Position numbers and translations under genes: made by a program
From: Carposina sasakii
Lineage: Eukaryota; Arthropoda; Insecta; Lepidoptera; Carposinidae
Assembly: GCA_014607495.2 (NCBI GenBank)
Contig: CP053170.1
Span: forward strand, 2,480,001 to 2,544,000
DNA: 64,000 bases
Reading direction: 5' to 3'
Shown: positions 51,816 through 60,603 of the stretch, piece by piece
Position numbering within the stretch: position 1 is the stretch's first letter
Layout: each line of letters starts with the position of its first letter
The notes under the pieces: model-generated
What the model was told of the DNA's origin: nothing
Seen by the model: the letters and a program-made list of their open reading frames with translations, nothing else
Databases searched by the model: none

Positions 51816-51903
51816 TAGCACAAGCCGGTAAAAAATGAATAAAAATATCTCGTGCATGAAAATACAAAAAGATTGTCAATAAAATACATACTATTTAAAA
51901 GTG

Positions 51904-51957
51904 GGGTAGCCAGAACTGCAAGACCACTAAGGAGATCCTAATGTTACGTTTATTATA
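51904..51957 (-). mobile_element. B repeat fragment
   Basis: GGGGTAGCCAGAACTGCAAG, CACTAAGGAGATCC, ATGTTACGTTTATTAT. Confidence 0.6.
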
Positions 51958-52045
51958 CAGTCTGTTAGAACCGTTGCGGGAGTGTCGGAAGTATGAGCGG
52001 TTAAAAGGATTCCCTGATCTTTTTAAATACAGAAGAATCTATCTA

Positions 52046-52322
52046 TCTATACAGATAATAAAAATGTAACGGATCGCTGTCTGTACATGGAAGCAGATAT
52101 ATGAGAAAAAATATTATACCTTTATTAATGCAATAGTACCCAAAAAAAAAAATTTTTGTTTGTTTGTTTGTCTGTGCGTTTGTGCACGCTAATCTCAGAA
52201 ACGGCTGAAGGTCCCACTTAAATATATAATAGGCTACTTTTTATCCCGGGAAAATGTTTTAATCCCGGATGATTTCGATATTTTGTTTTTTCTGTAGTTT
52301 TTTTTTTCTGGCGTCCACTAGT
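52046..52322 (+). mobile_element. Helitron D, 3' hairpin deleted
   Basis: A^TCTATACAGATAATAAAAAT; 46 bp around CCGATTTCGGTGCAGTTTTC are missing, and the 3' end goes from TCTGTAG through a T run to GGCGTCCACTAG^T, losing the hairpin arms. Confidence 0.85.
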
Positions 52323-52462
52323 ATAAAATAATATGATGAACAGCTTGCAACCACAAGAGATAGGTAGGCACACTGTTTTTTATTTCCTTAGGAAGGAAAT
52401 TAAGAAACCCATGAATGTACAAATAGGGTGTGTTCTTTGTATGACGTAGGTACCTATACATA

Positions 52463-52911
52463 CAGGGTGTAACAAAAGGGGTATGTTAAGCGATTTTTTC
52501 ACTAGAAATTATTGATATCTGTCTATGAAAAAACTAGCATAAACACTGGACACTATAAATTTCGCCCGATCAAGTAATTAATTTACATCGTTTCTCAGCA
52601 TTTTTTTGGCATAAACTTAATTTATTTGATGTATACAGGGTGTAACAAAAAGGGTATGTTAAGCGAAAAGCTATGTAAATAGCCCACTATAGAGAACCTA
52701 TCTATAAAATTTAAGACTCGAAATCACATTTTTATTTTTCAAGATTGTATGAAAATTCCTGAGATATTTAAAAAATTCTCCATTCTATCCGGAAAAATAA
52801 ACATGTGATTTCGGGTCTCAAATTTTGTGGATAGGTTTTCTACAGTGGGCTGTTCATATACCCTATAGAGCGTACCCTTCGTTAAGAGTGGCAACGAAAA
52901 AACATCCTGTA
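52463..52911 (-). mobile_element. MITE-F fragment with MITE-G pieces
   Basis: A 30-bp MITE-G left end (ACAGGGTGTAACAAAAGGGG) is fused to the middle of MITE-F (52495-52634), then a MITE-G copy intervenes, then MITE-F resumes at AGAGCGTACCCTTCGTTAAG and ends ACATCCTGT. Confidence 0.8.
52636..52863. mobile_element. MITE-G inserted at TA in MITE-F
   Basis: CAGGGTGTAACAAAAAGGGT start; right arm shortened after GTGGGCTGTTCATATACCC. Interrupts MITE-F exactly at GATGTA|TAGAG, giving direct evidence for a TA target. Confidence 0.85.
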
Positions 52912-52919
52912 TGATGCTG

Positions 52920-53282
52920 TAATTTTGGTTTTAAATGTTGGTTTTGCCATAAAGGAGAACTGTGTAGCAGCTCTTCTAGATTTCGTCTTTAGGCGACCTT
53001 AACTCTTATTAGCTCCACGTTGGTGGCTATTAAGCCCCGAATCGCTAACTTATGCCTGACAGACCGTAACAAATCGCACCTTGGGGTGGTGACCGTTGCC
53101 AAAGCAAAAGCTTTGCGATTTATTTATTTTTGGGTTGTTTAAATTCACCTCCTTTTTTGTTTGGTAGCGGTTTCATTTTTGGGGTGCGAACATAGAAAGT
53201 AACATATAATTAGACAATCGACAAACAAGTGTTAATGCTTTCATGTCGAATAAATTATTTTGAATTTGAATTTGTAATTATA
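52920..53282 (+). mobile_element. Possible LINE 3' untranslated end
   Basis: Ends with GTCGAATAAATTATTTTGAA then TTTGAATTTG, the kind of short-repeat end seen in many lepidopteran LINEs. Upstream to about 52920 is non-repetitive here, so the 5' limit is a guess. Confidence 0.4.
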
Positions 53283-53646
53283 CAAAAATATGTATCCTTA
53301 AATTGTTTTGAAAACCACACTAAAACATACTTTCAACAACATACCCATTGAATGTAAGTATTCCAATGGAAAATCTTAGTTTACTAACAAATACGGCCCA
53401 ACTGTGGGAATCGAGCAGCTATTGTTTCTCATAGGAAAACGTACACAATGGAGGTTCAATGAGTAAGTTGGCACGGATTTTCGGGGAAATAAATATAATG
53501 TATTGGACAGTGTTAAAGCTGCATAGATACTAGCGCTGATGCTAGAAGACTTTGTTAATGGATTGTATGGCGAATAGGAATAGGCAATTTGCGTTATTTG
53601 AATGGCGAAACTATCTCAGCGATATGTCACGTTAATGTGGTATATA
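53283..53646. other. Unassigned sequence
   Basis: No family match, nothing gene-like. Confidence 0.35.
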
Positions 53647-54143
53647 CAGGGTGTAACAGAAAGGGTATGTTAAGCGAAAAGCTATGTCAATAGCCCACTA
53701 TAGAGAACCTGTCCACGAAATTTGAGACTCTAAATCACAAGTTTATTTTTCAATATTGTATGAAAAATCTTGTCATGTTTAAAAATTCTCCATACTATCT
53801 AGAAAAATAAACATGTGATTTAGGTTTAAAGATATTTATTTCTCATACAAACATAATACAAGGTACAAATGTTCGTTTAGAATGAGATATTAAAACTTAA
53901 TTAATTTATACTAACATCATGCCCCTGGCGCGTTGGCAACAAACAGTTACATTTTTTAAATTACGTGTATTCTAATAAAATTATATGTTACACTACAAGT
54001 AGGTATTGTAACGTACACGCGTGTTTCCTAAGTTTAAACTTAAATGAATTTATGTGTTCACATTCTTTTAATATCCTATAGATTCTCTATAGTGGGCTAT
54101 TTATACATGTTTTCGCTCAACATACCCTTTTTGTTACATCCTG
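53647..54143. mobile_element. MITE-G interrupted by a LINE tail
   Basis: CAGGGTGTAACAGAAAGGGT to the inverted end TTTTGTTACATCCTG, flanked by TA. Left part 53647-53821, right part 54076-54143. Confidence 0.85.
53822..54075 (-). mobile_element. LINE 3' end inserted in MITE-G
   Basis: Minus reading ends GTATGAGAAATAAATATCTT with a polyadenylation signal, typical of a 5'-truncated non-LTR insertion. The short direct flank is unclear; part of the MITE right arm is missing. Confidence 0.55.
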
Positions 54144-54180
54144 TATATCTACGTAAATGCTAGCGCCATTGACATATACA

Positions 54181-54535
54181 TCACTACATAATATAAAACA
54201 AAGTCGCTTCGCGTTGTCTGTCTGCCCCTGTTATGCTTACATCTTTAAAACTCATGAGTCATGCATGACCACCCCCTGTGGCCTTGACTCATGACTCATG
54301 AGTACAGCTTAGGCAATATTACAGTTCGCAAAGTTATCGAATTATGACCACGCCTTGACTCCAAGGCGGATCCTCCTTTGACAGGGTGCAGATATCCGCT
54401 AAGAACGGATTTTAGGAAATTCCACCCCTAAGGAGGCAAAACGGGGTTGGAAGTTTGTATGAAAGTGTTACGTTTTTGAAGTAGGTTCTGAAATTCCCAC
54501 GGGATCGGGAAATAGCTGGACACCCACGTAGACAC
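54181..54535 (+). mobile_element. Helitron-like element, decayed
   Basis: A^TCACTACATAATATAAAAC, AAAGTCGCTTCGCGTTGTCT, TATGCTTACATCTTTAAAAC, then other sequence, then minisatellite-type blocks (AAGAACGGATTTTAGGAAAT, GAAATTCCCACGGGATCGGG) and a decayed end GACACCCACGTAGACACAT. Confidence 0.55.
54255..54298. promoter_or_regulatory. Cluster of three TGASTCA sites
   Basis: TGAGTCA at 54255 and TGACTCA at 54285 and 54292, all perfect AP-1/bZIP consensus, within 44 bp and embedded in an imperfect palindrome of CATGAGTCATG words. Whether they function is unknown; they sit inside helitron-derived DNA. Confidence 0.35.
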
Positions 54536-54542
54536 ATAGAGG

Positions 54543-54739
54543 TATTGTAACAAAAAAGGTTTGTTAGGCGAAAAGCTATGTACTCATAAATAGCCCACTA
54601 CAGGGAACTTATTCACAAAATTTGAGACTCGAACAATAAAGATGTGATTTTGAGTCTCAAATTTTGCAGATATATTCTATACATATAGTGGGCTATGTCA
54701 ATAACATTTCGCTTAACATACCCCTTTTGTTACATCCTG
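54543..54739. mobile_element. MITE-G, left end eroded, internal deletion
   Basis: ATTGTAACAAAAAAGGTTTG to the right end CCCTTTTGTTACATCCTG. The centre (AATCTTGAAAAAT region) is deleted. Confidence 0.8.
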
Positions 54740-54751
54740 TATAACCTACAA

Positions 54752-54835
54752 ACGGCGGTGTTCCCAAGGGGTAGTCAGAACAGAACTGTAGTATCGCGAA
54801 GGAGATCAATTTTGTGTTAGCATCAGAGCTATCTA
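54752..54835 (-). mobile_element. B repeat 3' fragment
   Basis: CGGCGGTGTTCCCAAGGGGT, AGTCAGAACAGAACTGTAG, GCGAAGGAGATC. Confidence 0.6.
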
Positions 54836-55062
54836 ATAAAATCGTTGCTACTGAAGGAACATGAAGTCTATTCTATTTTATTTTTGTTTATGGCCTTTAA
54901 GTCTTGAACCTGTATCTTTGACCTTGACTTTGTGTTGTCAAATTGTTCGCTTCCGTAACACAATGGCGGTAATGACGGTCACGATGTCATGATGACTGTC
55001 ATGTGACGGTTCACGTGCTGTACCTACCTACATATATACATATAAACACATTACATACAATT

Positions 55063-55537
55063 TATCCTGCGAAAAATTTCAGTAGTTTTAATTTCAAAAT
55101 CATGGTCTAAAGCAGGGGTTCCCAAACTTTTTTCTCATAGACCCCTTTCAAAAGTTAACTACTAGACAAACCATAGCTCCAACATATCCAAAATGCATTG
55201 GTGATTACACACACACAAATACAATAGAATAACTAAACAAACAGGGTAGAAATAGTAGTAATTAAAAATATGTATATAGTGCAACACAAACATTCTAGCT
55301 AGAAAACCTTGCACCCTGTCAGGAACCTGACAGTTACTCGTACATCGCACGCGTGTGTAGCCGCCAAACATGTCCCTTTTCAGCTGGATGCTGCTGAGGA
55401 CAGGGTAGGGTTGCCTACCATGCAAAACAGCGCTAAAAAGGGACCTAGGAGTGAACGTCGCATGGGAACCACTGGTGTAAAGACTCTAAAGTCAGCATAA
55501 TATTATCAGTATTTGCCTGGCTGTCTCACGCTTCCTG
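55063..55537. mobile_element. MITE-H right half split by a hAT element
   Basis: 55063-55112 (TATCCTGCGAAAAATTTCAG, AAAATCATGGTCTAAAG) and 55475-55537 (AAGTCAGCATAATATTATC, TTTGCCTGGCTGTC...CTTCCTG) are contiguous in other copies. Confidence 0.85.
55113..55474. mobile_element. hAT element, 362 bp, nested
   Basis: Ends CAGGGGTTCCCAAACTTTTT and (inverted) CAGTGGTTCCCATGCGACG; flanks GTCTAAAG (55105-55112) and GTGTAAAG (55475-55482), an 8-bp duplication with one mismatch. CAG(T/G)GGTTCCCA ends are characteristic of hAT (Charlie-like) non-autonomous elements. Open frames of 87 and 63 codons inside do not resemble a transposase. Confidence 0.85.
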
Positions 55538-56123
55538 TATAGTCACGCTCATTATACCCCAAAATGATTGGACAGAAGTTTTCATTGAGGGGTCGCCCAC
55601 CACCGATCCGCTGACCCTCGGATCTGCCGACTCATGGCCACGAAGACAAGACACTACTGTCGCAACAAGAAGCCAACGAGAAGAGAGAACCGAGAAGGAC
55701 AGAAGTTTGCAATCACAGTGCTAAGGGGTGAGCATTATCGGGCACAAATATCTATAATATACGAATCCAATGGGACATGTTAGCTGATGCAGTCAGCCCA
55801 AGTAGCATGATCTGCGAAACACGATATGATAAACCGTCATTAGCCTGTCATTAAATATAGCCGCTATTTCCTCCTCACAAGCTTTCGCGTTTATAACATT
55901 TGTTGGATTTGCATACATAGATTAGCCTATAGGTTTTTTCTTTACCCTGCCGCGATATAGGTCCTCGGTTCGCATCCTAGATAAAATAGTCAAGTCAAGT
56001 ACATGCCAAGGTAGCTGATGCAGTTGGGTGTCATACGATATAAGTCGATGTTTTTATACGAATGTCGATGTTTGGTTCAGAGTCATGGCTGTTTTTATGT
56101 ATGAATGCCTTTTATATACCTAT
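55538..56123. other. GC-richer coding-like segment and T repeat
   Basis: 55560-55735 is GC-rich and stop-free on plus for about 60 codons (includes PTTDPLTLGSADSWPRRQD), unrecognised. 55797-55852 is the second T repeat copy (AGTAGCATGATCTGCGAAAC). GCTGATGCAG occurs at 55784 and 56001. Confidence 0.3.
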
Positions 56124-56134
56124 CTATATTTAAT

Positions 56135-56396
56135 CATCATCATTATCATCAGCCTATTGCAGTCCACTGCTGGACGTAGGCTTTCCCCAGGGCACGCCAC
56201 AAGACTGCCACAGGGGGGTATTTGCACATAGTCACCACGCTGGGAAGGCGGGTTGGTGACGGCAGTTTGTATTCTGGACTATGTTGTCAACACGGGAGGC
56301 GCTGCTGCCCACCTCCCGGAAACCCTTAATCGCCTCGTACGATACCCACGGGCAGACATGGGGTGGTACAAACTCTACTCTGCCGGCACCACGCGG
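56135..56396 (-). mobile_element. SINE-A with 11-bp target duplication
   Basis: (CAT)n-type tail with one CATTATCAT variant, complete to ACCACGCGG. CTATATTTAAT is repeated exactly at 56124-56134 and 56397-56407. Confidence 0.93.
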
Positions 56397-56426
56397 CTAT
56401 ATTTAATACTATTGATTTATTATAGG

Positions 56427-56925
56427 TACCTACAAGAGCAAACGCCCACTTCGTCCACGTTCCTGTTTTTGCGTTGCTGTGGGAATTTCGGGAAATCTTT
56501 TCTTATAGGATGCCACCGCCAAAATTAGTGATTATCTTTTGACACGAAACTAGGCAGGTGAAAAGAAACAATGGGGCCAACTCTGAAATATTGAAAAAAA
56601 AATCAGCTGTTCCATACATTTCAGTGCAGTAATTATTCGAGATTGTATGGAACAGCTGATTTTTTTTCAATATTTCGGAGTTGGTCCCATAGTGAAAGTT
56701 TTTTCTTTTTACCTACCTAGTTTCGTGTCAAAAGGTAATCACTAATTTTGGATAGACCTTATATAGACGCCCACGACTTCGTACGCGTAAAGATTACACT
56801 TTCCGTGATTTCCCGTTCCCGTGAGAACGTGGGAATTTTGGGAAATCCTTTCTTAAAGGATGTCTCCTAGTCATAATCTACCTTTCTTAGTAGTTTCGAG
56901 ATTTTGTGATAAGTGAACGTTTATG
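56427..56925 (-). mobile_element. Helitron 3' ends flanking MITE-K
   Basis: Two similar minus-strand pieces, 56431-56515 (AACGCCCACTTCGTCCACGT, GGGAATTTCGGGAAATCTTT) and 56763-56925 (AGACGCCCACGACTTCGTAC, GGGAATTTTGGGAAATCCTT), lie on either side of a MITE-K. They overlap in content, so they are two copies rather than one split element. Confidence 0.65.
56516..56761. mobile_element. MITE-K, left terminus altered
   Basis: CCAAAATTAGTGATTATCTT to the right end GGATAGACCTTA. Arms contain AATCAGCTGTTCCATACATT and its inverse. Close to the 10.7-kb copy. Confidence 0.82.
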
Positions 56926-57049
56926 AATGTTTTTGGGGGTAAATTTTAATCAGTTCACATCGATGACTACTGCATCTCCGTCTAGTCCTTACTTCATGGT
57001 CTGCACCTTAATCACCTGATGTTTCACCAAATACATAGTTCCTTTGAAC

Positions 57050-57150
57050 GATGGCGCTAGTTACTATGTGCATGACTACATTACCTGTGTCACTGTATAC
57101 AAAAAATTATAATTCCGAAATCGTGCACGAGAATTATTCTATGACATGAA
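57050..57150. repeat. R repeat
   Basis: GATGGCGCTAGTTACTATGT, ATTACCTGTGTCACTGTAT and TTCCGAAATCGTGCACGAGA match 63.90-64.00 kb. Class unknown. Confidence 0.65.
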
Positions 57151-57251
57151 CAACCGCAATAGCAGTCAAGGTCAGATCAAAGAGAATCCGAGCGTGACGG
57201 TCGTACAAGCACTTAGTTTTTTTAATCTATATTGTAAGTATATTTGTAAAA

Positions 57252-57331
57252 TGCTGTTCTAAACGTGGCTGGTGGCATATCCTTTGTGATCCTGCCTATT
57301 TCGGGGACATATCCGTGTCTATATGAATGTA
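57252..57331 (+). mobile_element. B repeat 3' end
   Basis: TCTAAACGTGGCTGGTGGCA, CCTTTGTGATCCTGCCTATT, CGGGGACATATCCGTGTCTA. Confidence 0.7.
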
Positions 57332-57340
57332 TAGTTACCT

Positions 57341-57510
57341 ATATAAGGTTTTCTAATAGGTGTTCCATATTTTGAATACCTACTGCACTGCACTGAAATG
57401 TATGGAACAGCAGATTTTTTTCACGATTTCGGAATTGGTCCCCATAGTAGAAGTTGTTTCTTTTTACCAAGCTAGTCTCATGTCCAAAACATGTTACTAA
57501 TTTTGAAAAC
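57341..57510. mobile_element. MITE-K, right half with short left remnant
   Basis: ACTGAAATGTATGGAACAGC, AGATTTTTTTCACGATTTCG, GAAGTTGTTTCTTTTTACC, ATGTTACTAATTTTG. Left arm mostly deleted. Confidence 0.65.
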
Positions 57511-57525
57511 ACTCCATATGTATAC

Positions 57526-57898
57526 ATACATGTGTTTTTTGCACGTCAACGTTCCCGAAAACTACGGAATGTCCTCATCATCACGATCGTTTTTCTCCAT
57601 GGAAGCATACCTGGGAAGTGTCTGGTTCCTAAGATATATTAGGGTCCAAAGTTGGGTAAATAGACTGCGTTTTTCTGCATAAATACATAGACGCGCGTAG
57701 CAAGATATTACATGAGAAATAATTAATATATGTCTATAAAAAAACTAGCATAAACACTGGACACTAAAAATTTCGCCCGATCAAGTAATTTTTTTTTATT
57801 TACATCGTTTCCCAGATTTTTTTTGGCATAAACTTACTTTATTTAATGTATAGAGTACGTACCCTTCGTTAAGGGTGGCAACGAAAAAACATCCTGTA
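57526..57898 (-). mobile_element. MITE-F
   Basis: GTGTTTTTTGCACGTCAACG (decayed left end) to ACGAAAAAACATCCTGT. All central blocks present. Confidence 0.85.
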
Positions 57899-57927
57899 TA
57901 CGTGTAATATATAGGTGTGTAGCCTAA

Positions 57928-57992
57928 TTTTATCTCGAAAAATTATAGTTTTATTTTGTAGTCAACGCGGGATTTCGCTGGCGTCTACTAGT
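57928..57992 (+). mobile_element. Helitron 3' end, diverged
   Basis: GTCAACGCGGGATTTCGCTG then GCGTCTACTAG^T; preceded by a TTATAGTTTTATTTTGTA stretch. Confidence 0.6.
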
Positions 57993-58298
57993 ACATAAGA
58001 AAATCACTGTAACATTGTATTATCGGTTCAAGGCAGACATGTTAAGACAAAATGGCGTCTATTGTTCTAAGACGCCTCTCGTTTTAATGATAATTTGAAT
58101 AATAATTATGTACGCTCCGAGATGATGTGACGTCAAATATTGTTTTTGTCACAGAGGACGTCGACTGATCAGTCGACTGTGATATCTAAAGATGGCGTGG
58201 AGGAATGATGAAGGAGAGATGCGTTTATCATCGAGGTTTGGACTATGTAACAATTGATTTTTGTTTATTAAGGGCTGATTTTTTCAAACGTCAGATAG

Positions 58299-58400
58299 GT
58301 TATCAGATAGATAGCAGACTGGCACGCGGAATGCAGAGGTCGTGGGTTCGATTCCCACCCGGGTGAGGAATTTTTTCCATTTCTTTATTAATAATTTTTT
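58299..58400 (+). mobile_element. tRNA 3'-half-like insertion with 13-bp duplication
   Basis: TGGCACGCGGAATGCAGAGG, then a perfect T arm (GTGGG-TTCGATT-CCCAC) and CCGGGTGA, then T-rich sequence. Direct repeats AAACGTCAGATAG at 58286-58298 and 58401-58413 flank it. No D arm, A box or CCA; the anticodon arm does not fold well. A second copy of the tRNA-like part is at 19.74 kb. Confidence 0.7.
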
Positions 58401-58549
58401 AAACGTCAGATAGCCTATTATAGAAGAATAAAGTTGATACTGTCTTTCTTGGTGATTTTATTTATTATTATTAATATAACTAAAGGTTATTACAAATACT
58501 AACTACATTACATATATAAAACTAAAAACTAATTTAATCTACAAGAAAT

Positions 58550-58830
58550 CAAAATATATTTACAAAGTTGCCTTCTACCGGGAGGGTGTCCAGAATGCTG
58601 GCAGCATTGCCACGTTGTATGGCAATGCTTATTTTATGCGCAAAAGAGAGACCAGCATTCTGGTCACGGGAGCTTTCGCGTAATTTATTGGAAATTTCCC
58701 AGTAGAGGCGATGAGCGCCTGGTCCCCACTGTCGCAGTGTCTCGACGCCAAACGGCACAAACAGAGAGTAGTATATTCTTTGATGTAGTCTCCTGGGAGC
58801 CCTGCATATCTGCGGCGCTTGGCGTTTTAT
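58550..58830 (-). mobile_element. LINE reverse transcriptase C-terminal fragment
   Basis: Minus frame reads YSLFVPFGVETLRQWGPGA ... HKISIAIQRGNAASILDTL, a 69-codon frame extendable upstream through IYYSLF. The FGVETL...WGP and IQRGNAAS motifs are shared with the 32.0-kb fragment and, from memory, with the C-terminal end of some non-LTR retrotransposon ORF2 proteins. Confidence 0.7.
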
Positions 58831-59050
58831 ACTTTTGATAGTTTTGACGTTAGCCCTAAGATCCTGAGCCGGCTAAAATCGGCCCTAAGGGTTTATTGTT
58901 CTGTTTGTGTGCACACATACCTAGCTCGTACGTTCAATTCTCTTTCCCTAGCGGTTTGTTGGAAGAAATCTCTTAGAGATAATCACCCGTTTGTTTATTT
59001 TCTTTTCAATCAATAATTATTGGTTAAAATTTTGCTGTGTCCAATAAAGA
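58831..59050 (+). mobile_element. LINE 3'-end fragment
   Basis: 58955-59050 has TTGTTGGAAGAAATCTCTTA, GAGATAATCACCCGTTTG and GTCCAATAAAGAATAACAAA with polyadenylation signal; upstream CAATTCTCTTTCCCTAGCGG may be part of the same untranslated end. Opposite orientation to the neighbouring LINE fragment. Confidence 0.6.
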
Positions 59051-59296
59051 ATAACAAATTCCCAGCGCAGTTTTAAGTTATTGGACCGTTTTGCTCCAAA
59101 CGAAGCCATAATTTTAGTTAAGCGCTTTCGTTAAATAACGGAACGTAACTGCTACTGGATGGAAATGTTTCAATTACTTTGCGAACTTCGCTGTCGATGG
59201 CAAAATTGTTACATTGTCTTAGTAGCGCAGTATTATGCCAATCACTGACTAGCATATATTTATTGTACCTTTTCGCCCGTCACACTCGCTCGAGTA

Positions 59297-59530
59297 TCCT
59301 ACTAATATTATAAACGCGAAAGTTTGTAAGTATGGATGGATGGATGTTTGTTACTCTTTCACGTAAAAACGGCTGGAGCGATTTTAATAAAATTTGGTAT
59401 GGAGTTAGCCGACACCCTGGATTAACACATAGGCTCCTTTTTATCCCGGGAAAATATTTTTATCTTGGATAATTTCGACATTTTGTTTTTTCTGCAGTCC
59501 ACGCGAACGATGTCGCGGGCGTCCACTAGT
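59297..59530 (+). mobile_element. Helitron C, full-length reference copy
   Basis: A^TCCTACTAATATTATAAACG, TTTCACGTAAAAACGGCTGG, AATTTGGTATGGAGTTAGCC, CCCGGGAAAATATTTTTATC, GCAGTCCACGCGAACGATGT, GGGCGTCCACTAG^T. 234 bp. Confidence 0.9.
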
Positions 59531-59545
59531 TTTTCATATACTTGC

Positions 59546-59664
59546 CCACGACTGTGTTTCCGAAATAGGTTAGCCAGAATTGCAGGATCATAAGGGAGAT
59601 CTCAGGCACGTTTAGCATAGCGTGTTCAGATATAAATTATCAGTGACAAGCAGTAGCTTCGATT
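59546..59664 (-). mobile_element. B repeat 3' half
   Basis: GTGTTTCCGAAATAGGTTAG, AATTGCAGGATCATAAGG, GGCACGTTTAGCATAGCGTG, ATTATCAGTGACAAGCAG. Confidence 0.7.
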
Positions 59665-59883
59665 CCTGCCTGTGTCTCTTTCAATCTTGCTAATTACAAT
59701 ACATAAAAATATGAGCAAAAAAATTCCATTCAATACTGATAAACAAACGGCATAAGTCACGTTTTATTTTTCCATATTCGCATAACTTGTTGCAGGATAG
59801 GTATTTTATTAAATGCTCATAAAGTGATTCAGAGATTAAGTACTGATAATATCAGTACATATTATATATATAGGTATTTACTT

Positions 59884-60003
59884 CATCATCATCCTCATCA
59901 TCATTTACAGGCCTGAGAAGTCCACTGTTAGACATGGACCTCCTCCAACAACCTCCACTCCGACTGGTCGGAAGCAGCCTGCATCCAACCGACGCCCGCG
60001 ACC
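59884..60003 (-). mobile_element. RTE 3' end with 11-bp duplication
   Basis: (CAT)n, TTTACAGGCCTGAGAAGTCC, CTGTTAGACATGGACCTCC, ending at GACGCCCGCGACC. GGTATTTACTT is repeated exactly at 59873-59883 and 60004-60014. Confidence 0.9.
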
Positions 60004-60058
60004 GGTATTTACTTATATACCTACAAACCTACAGTTACCTAGTGTCGTTTATTAAACA

Positions 60059-60563
60059 ATAGCGGCCGCCCACGGCTTCGTGCATTACTCCCGTGTGAAA
60101 CCGGGCTGGTCCCTAGTTATACATTATAAACCTTCCTGGTGAATCACTCTACCTCTATCACCTACTCTTTTCACCATCGGGATACTAGACGCAGACTAGC
60201 GTATTACCCTTATGTTGTTGATATCCCACCCATCCGCACCAAACGTTATGCTAACTCGTTTGTAATGCGAACGGCTAAGGAGTGGAATGCTCTTCCCCGC
60301 CGATGTATTTCCCGAGCACTACAACATTGGTCTCTTCAAAGCTAGAGTGAATAGGCACTTTCTAGGCAAACATGTACCACCCTAGGCCGCATCTTGCTTA
60401 AACATCAGGCACGATGGCGGTCAAATGTTTGCCTAGCTAATTGTAATAAAAAAAAAATCTATTTAAAAAAAACCGCATCAAAATCCGGTCCCTATTTTGA
60501 AAGATCTAAGCATACATAGGGACGGACAGACAGCGGCAAGCGACTTTGTTTTATATAATATGT
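60059..60563 (-). mobile_element. Helitron-like element split by a LINE
   Basis: Left end ATAGCGGCCGCCCACGGCTT; GTGTGAAACCGGGCTGGTCC, CCTTCCTGGTGAATCACTC; resumes after the insert at AAACCGCATCAAAATCCGG and CATACATAGGGACGGACAGA, ending GACTTTGTTTTATATAATA. Colinear with 12.93-13.22 kb. Confidence 0.8.
60152..60470 (+). mobile_element. LINE ORF2 C-terminus and 3' end, nested
   Basis: Plus frame: TRRRLAYYPYVVDIPPIRTK then FVMRTAKEWNALP, followed by a one-base frameshift near 60301, after which the next frame carries EHYNIGLFKARVNRHFLGK and stop. These are typical of the C-terminal end of non-LTR retrotransposon reverse transcriptases. A 3' untranslated stretch ends in an A-rich tail (AATTGTAATAAAAAAAAAAT). 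Short TCTAT flanks on both sides could be the target duplication. Confidence 0.8.
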
Positions 60564-60603
60564 GGTGATATATACCCTTATATACCTATACATCATACAC
60601 ATA

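Noticed and set aside
54961..55015. Regulatory cluster of ATGACGGTCA-type words
   Set aside because: Short imperfect repeats of TGACGGTC/ATGATGACTGTC look like local slippage; no conserved site arrangement.
58319..58366. Functional tRNA gene
   Set aside because: Only a T arm and acceptor-like 3' strand; no D arm, no A box, anticodon stem does not pair.
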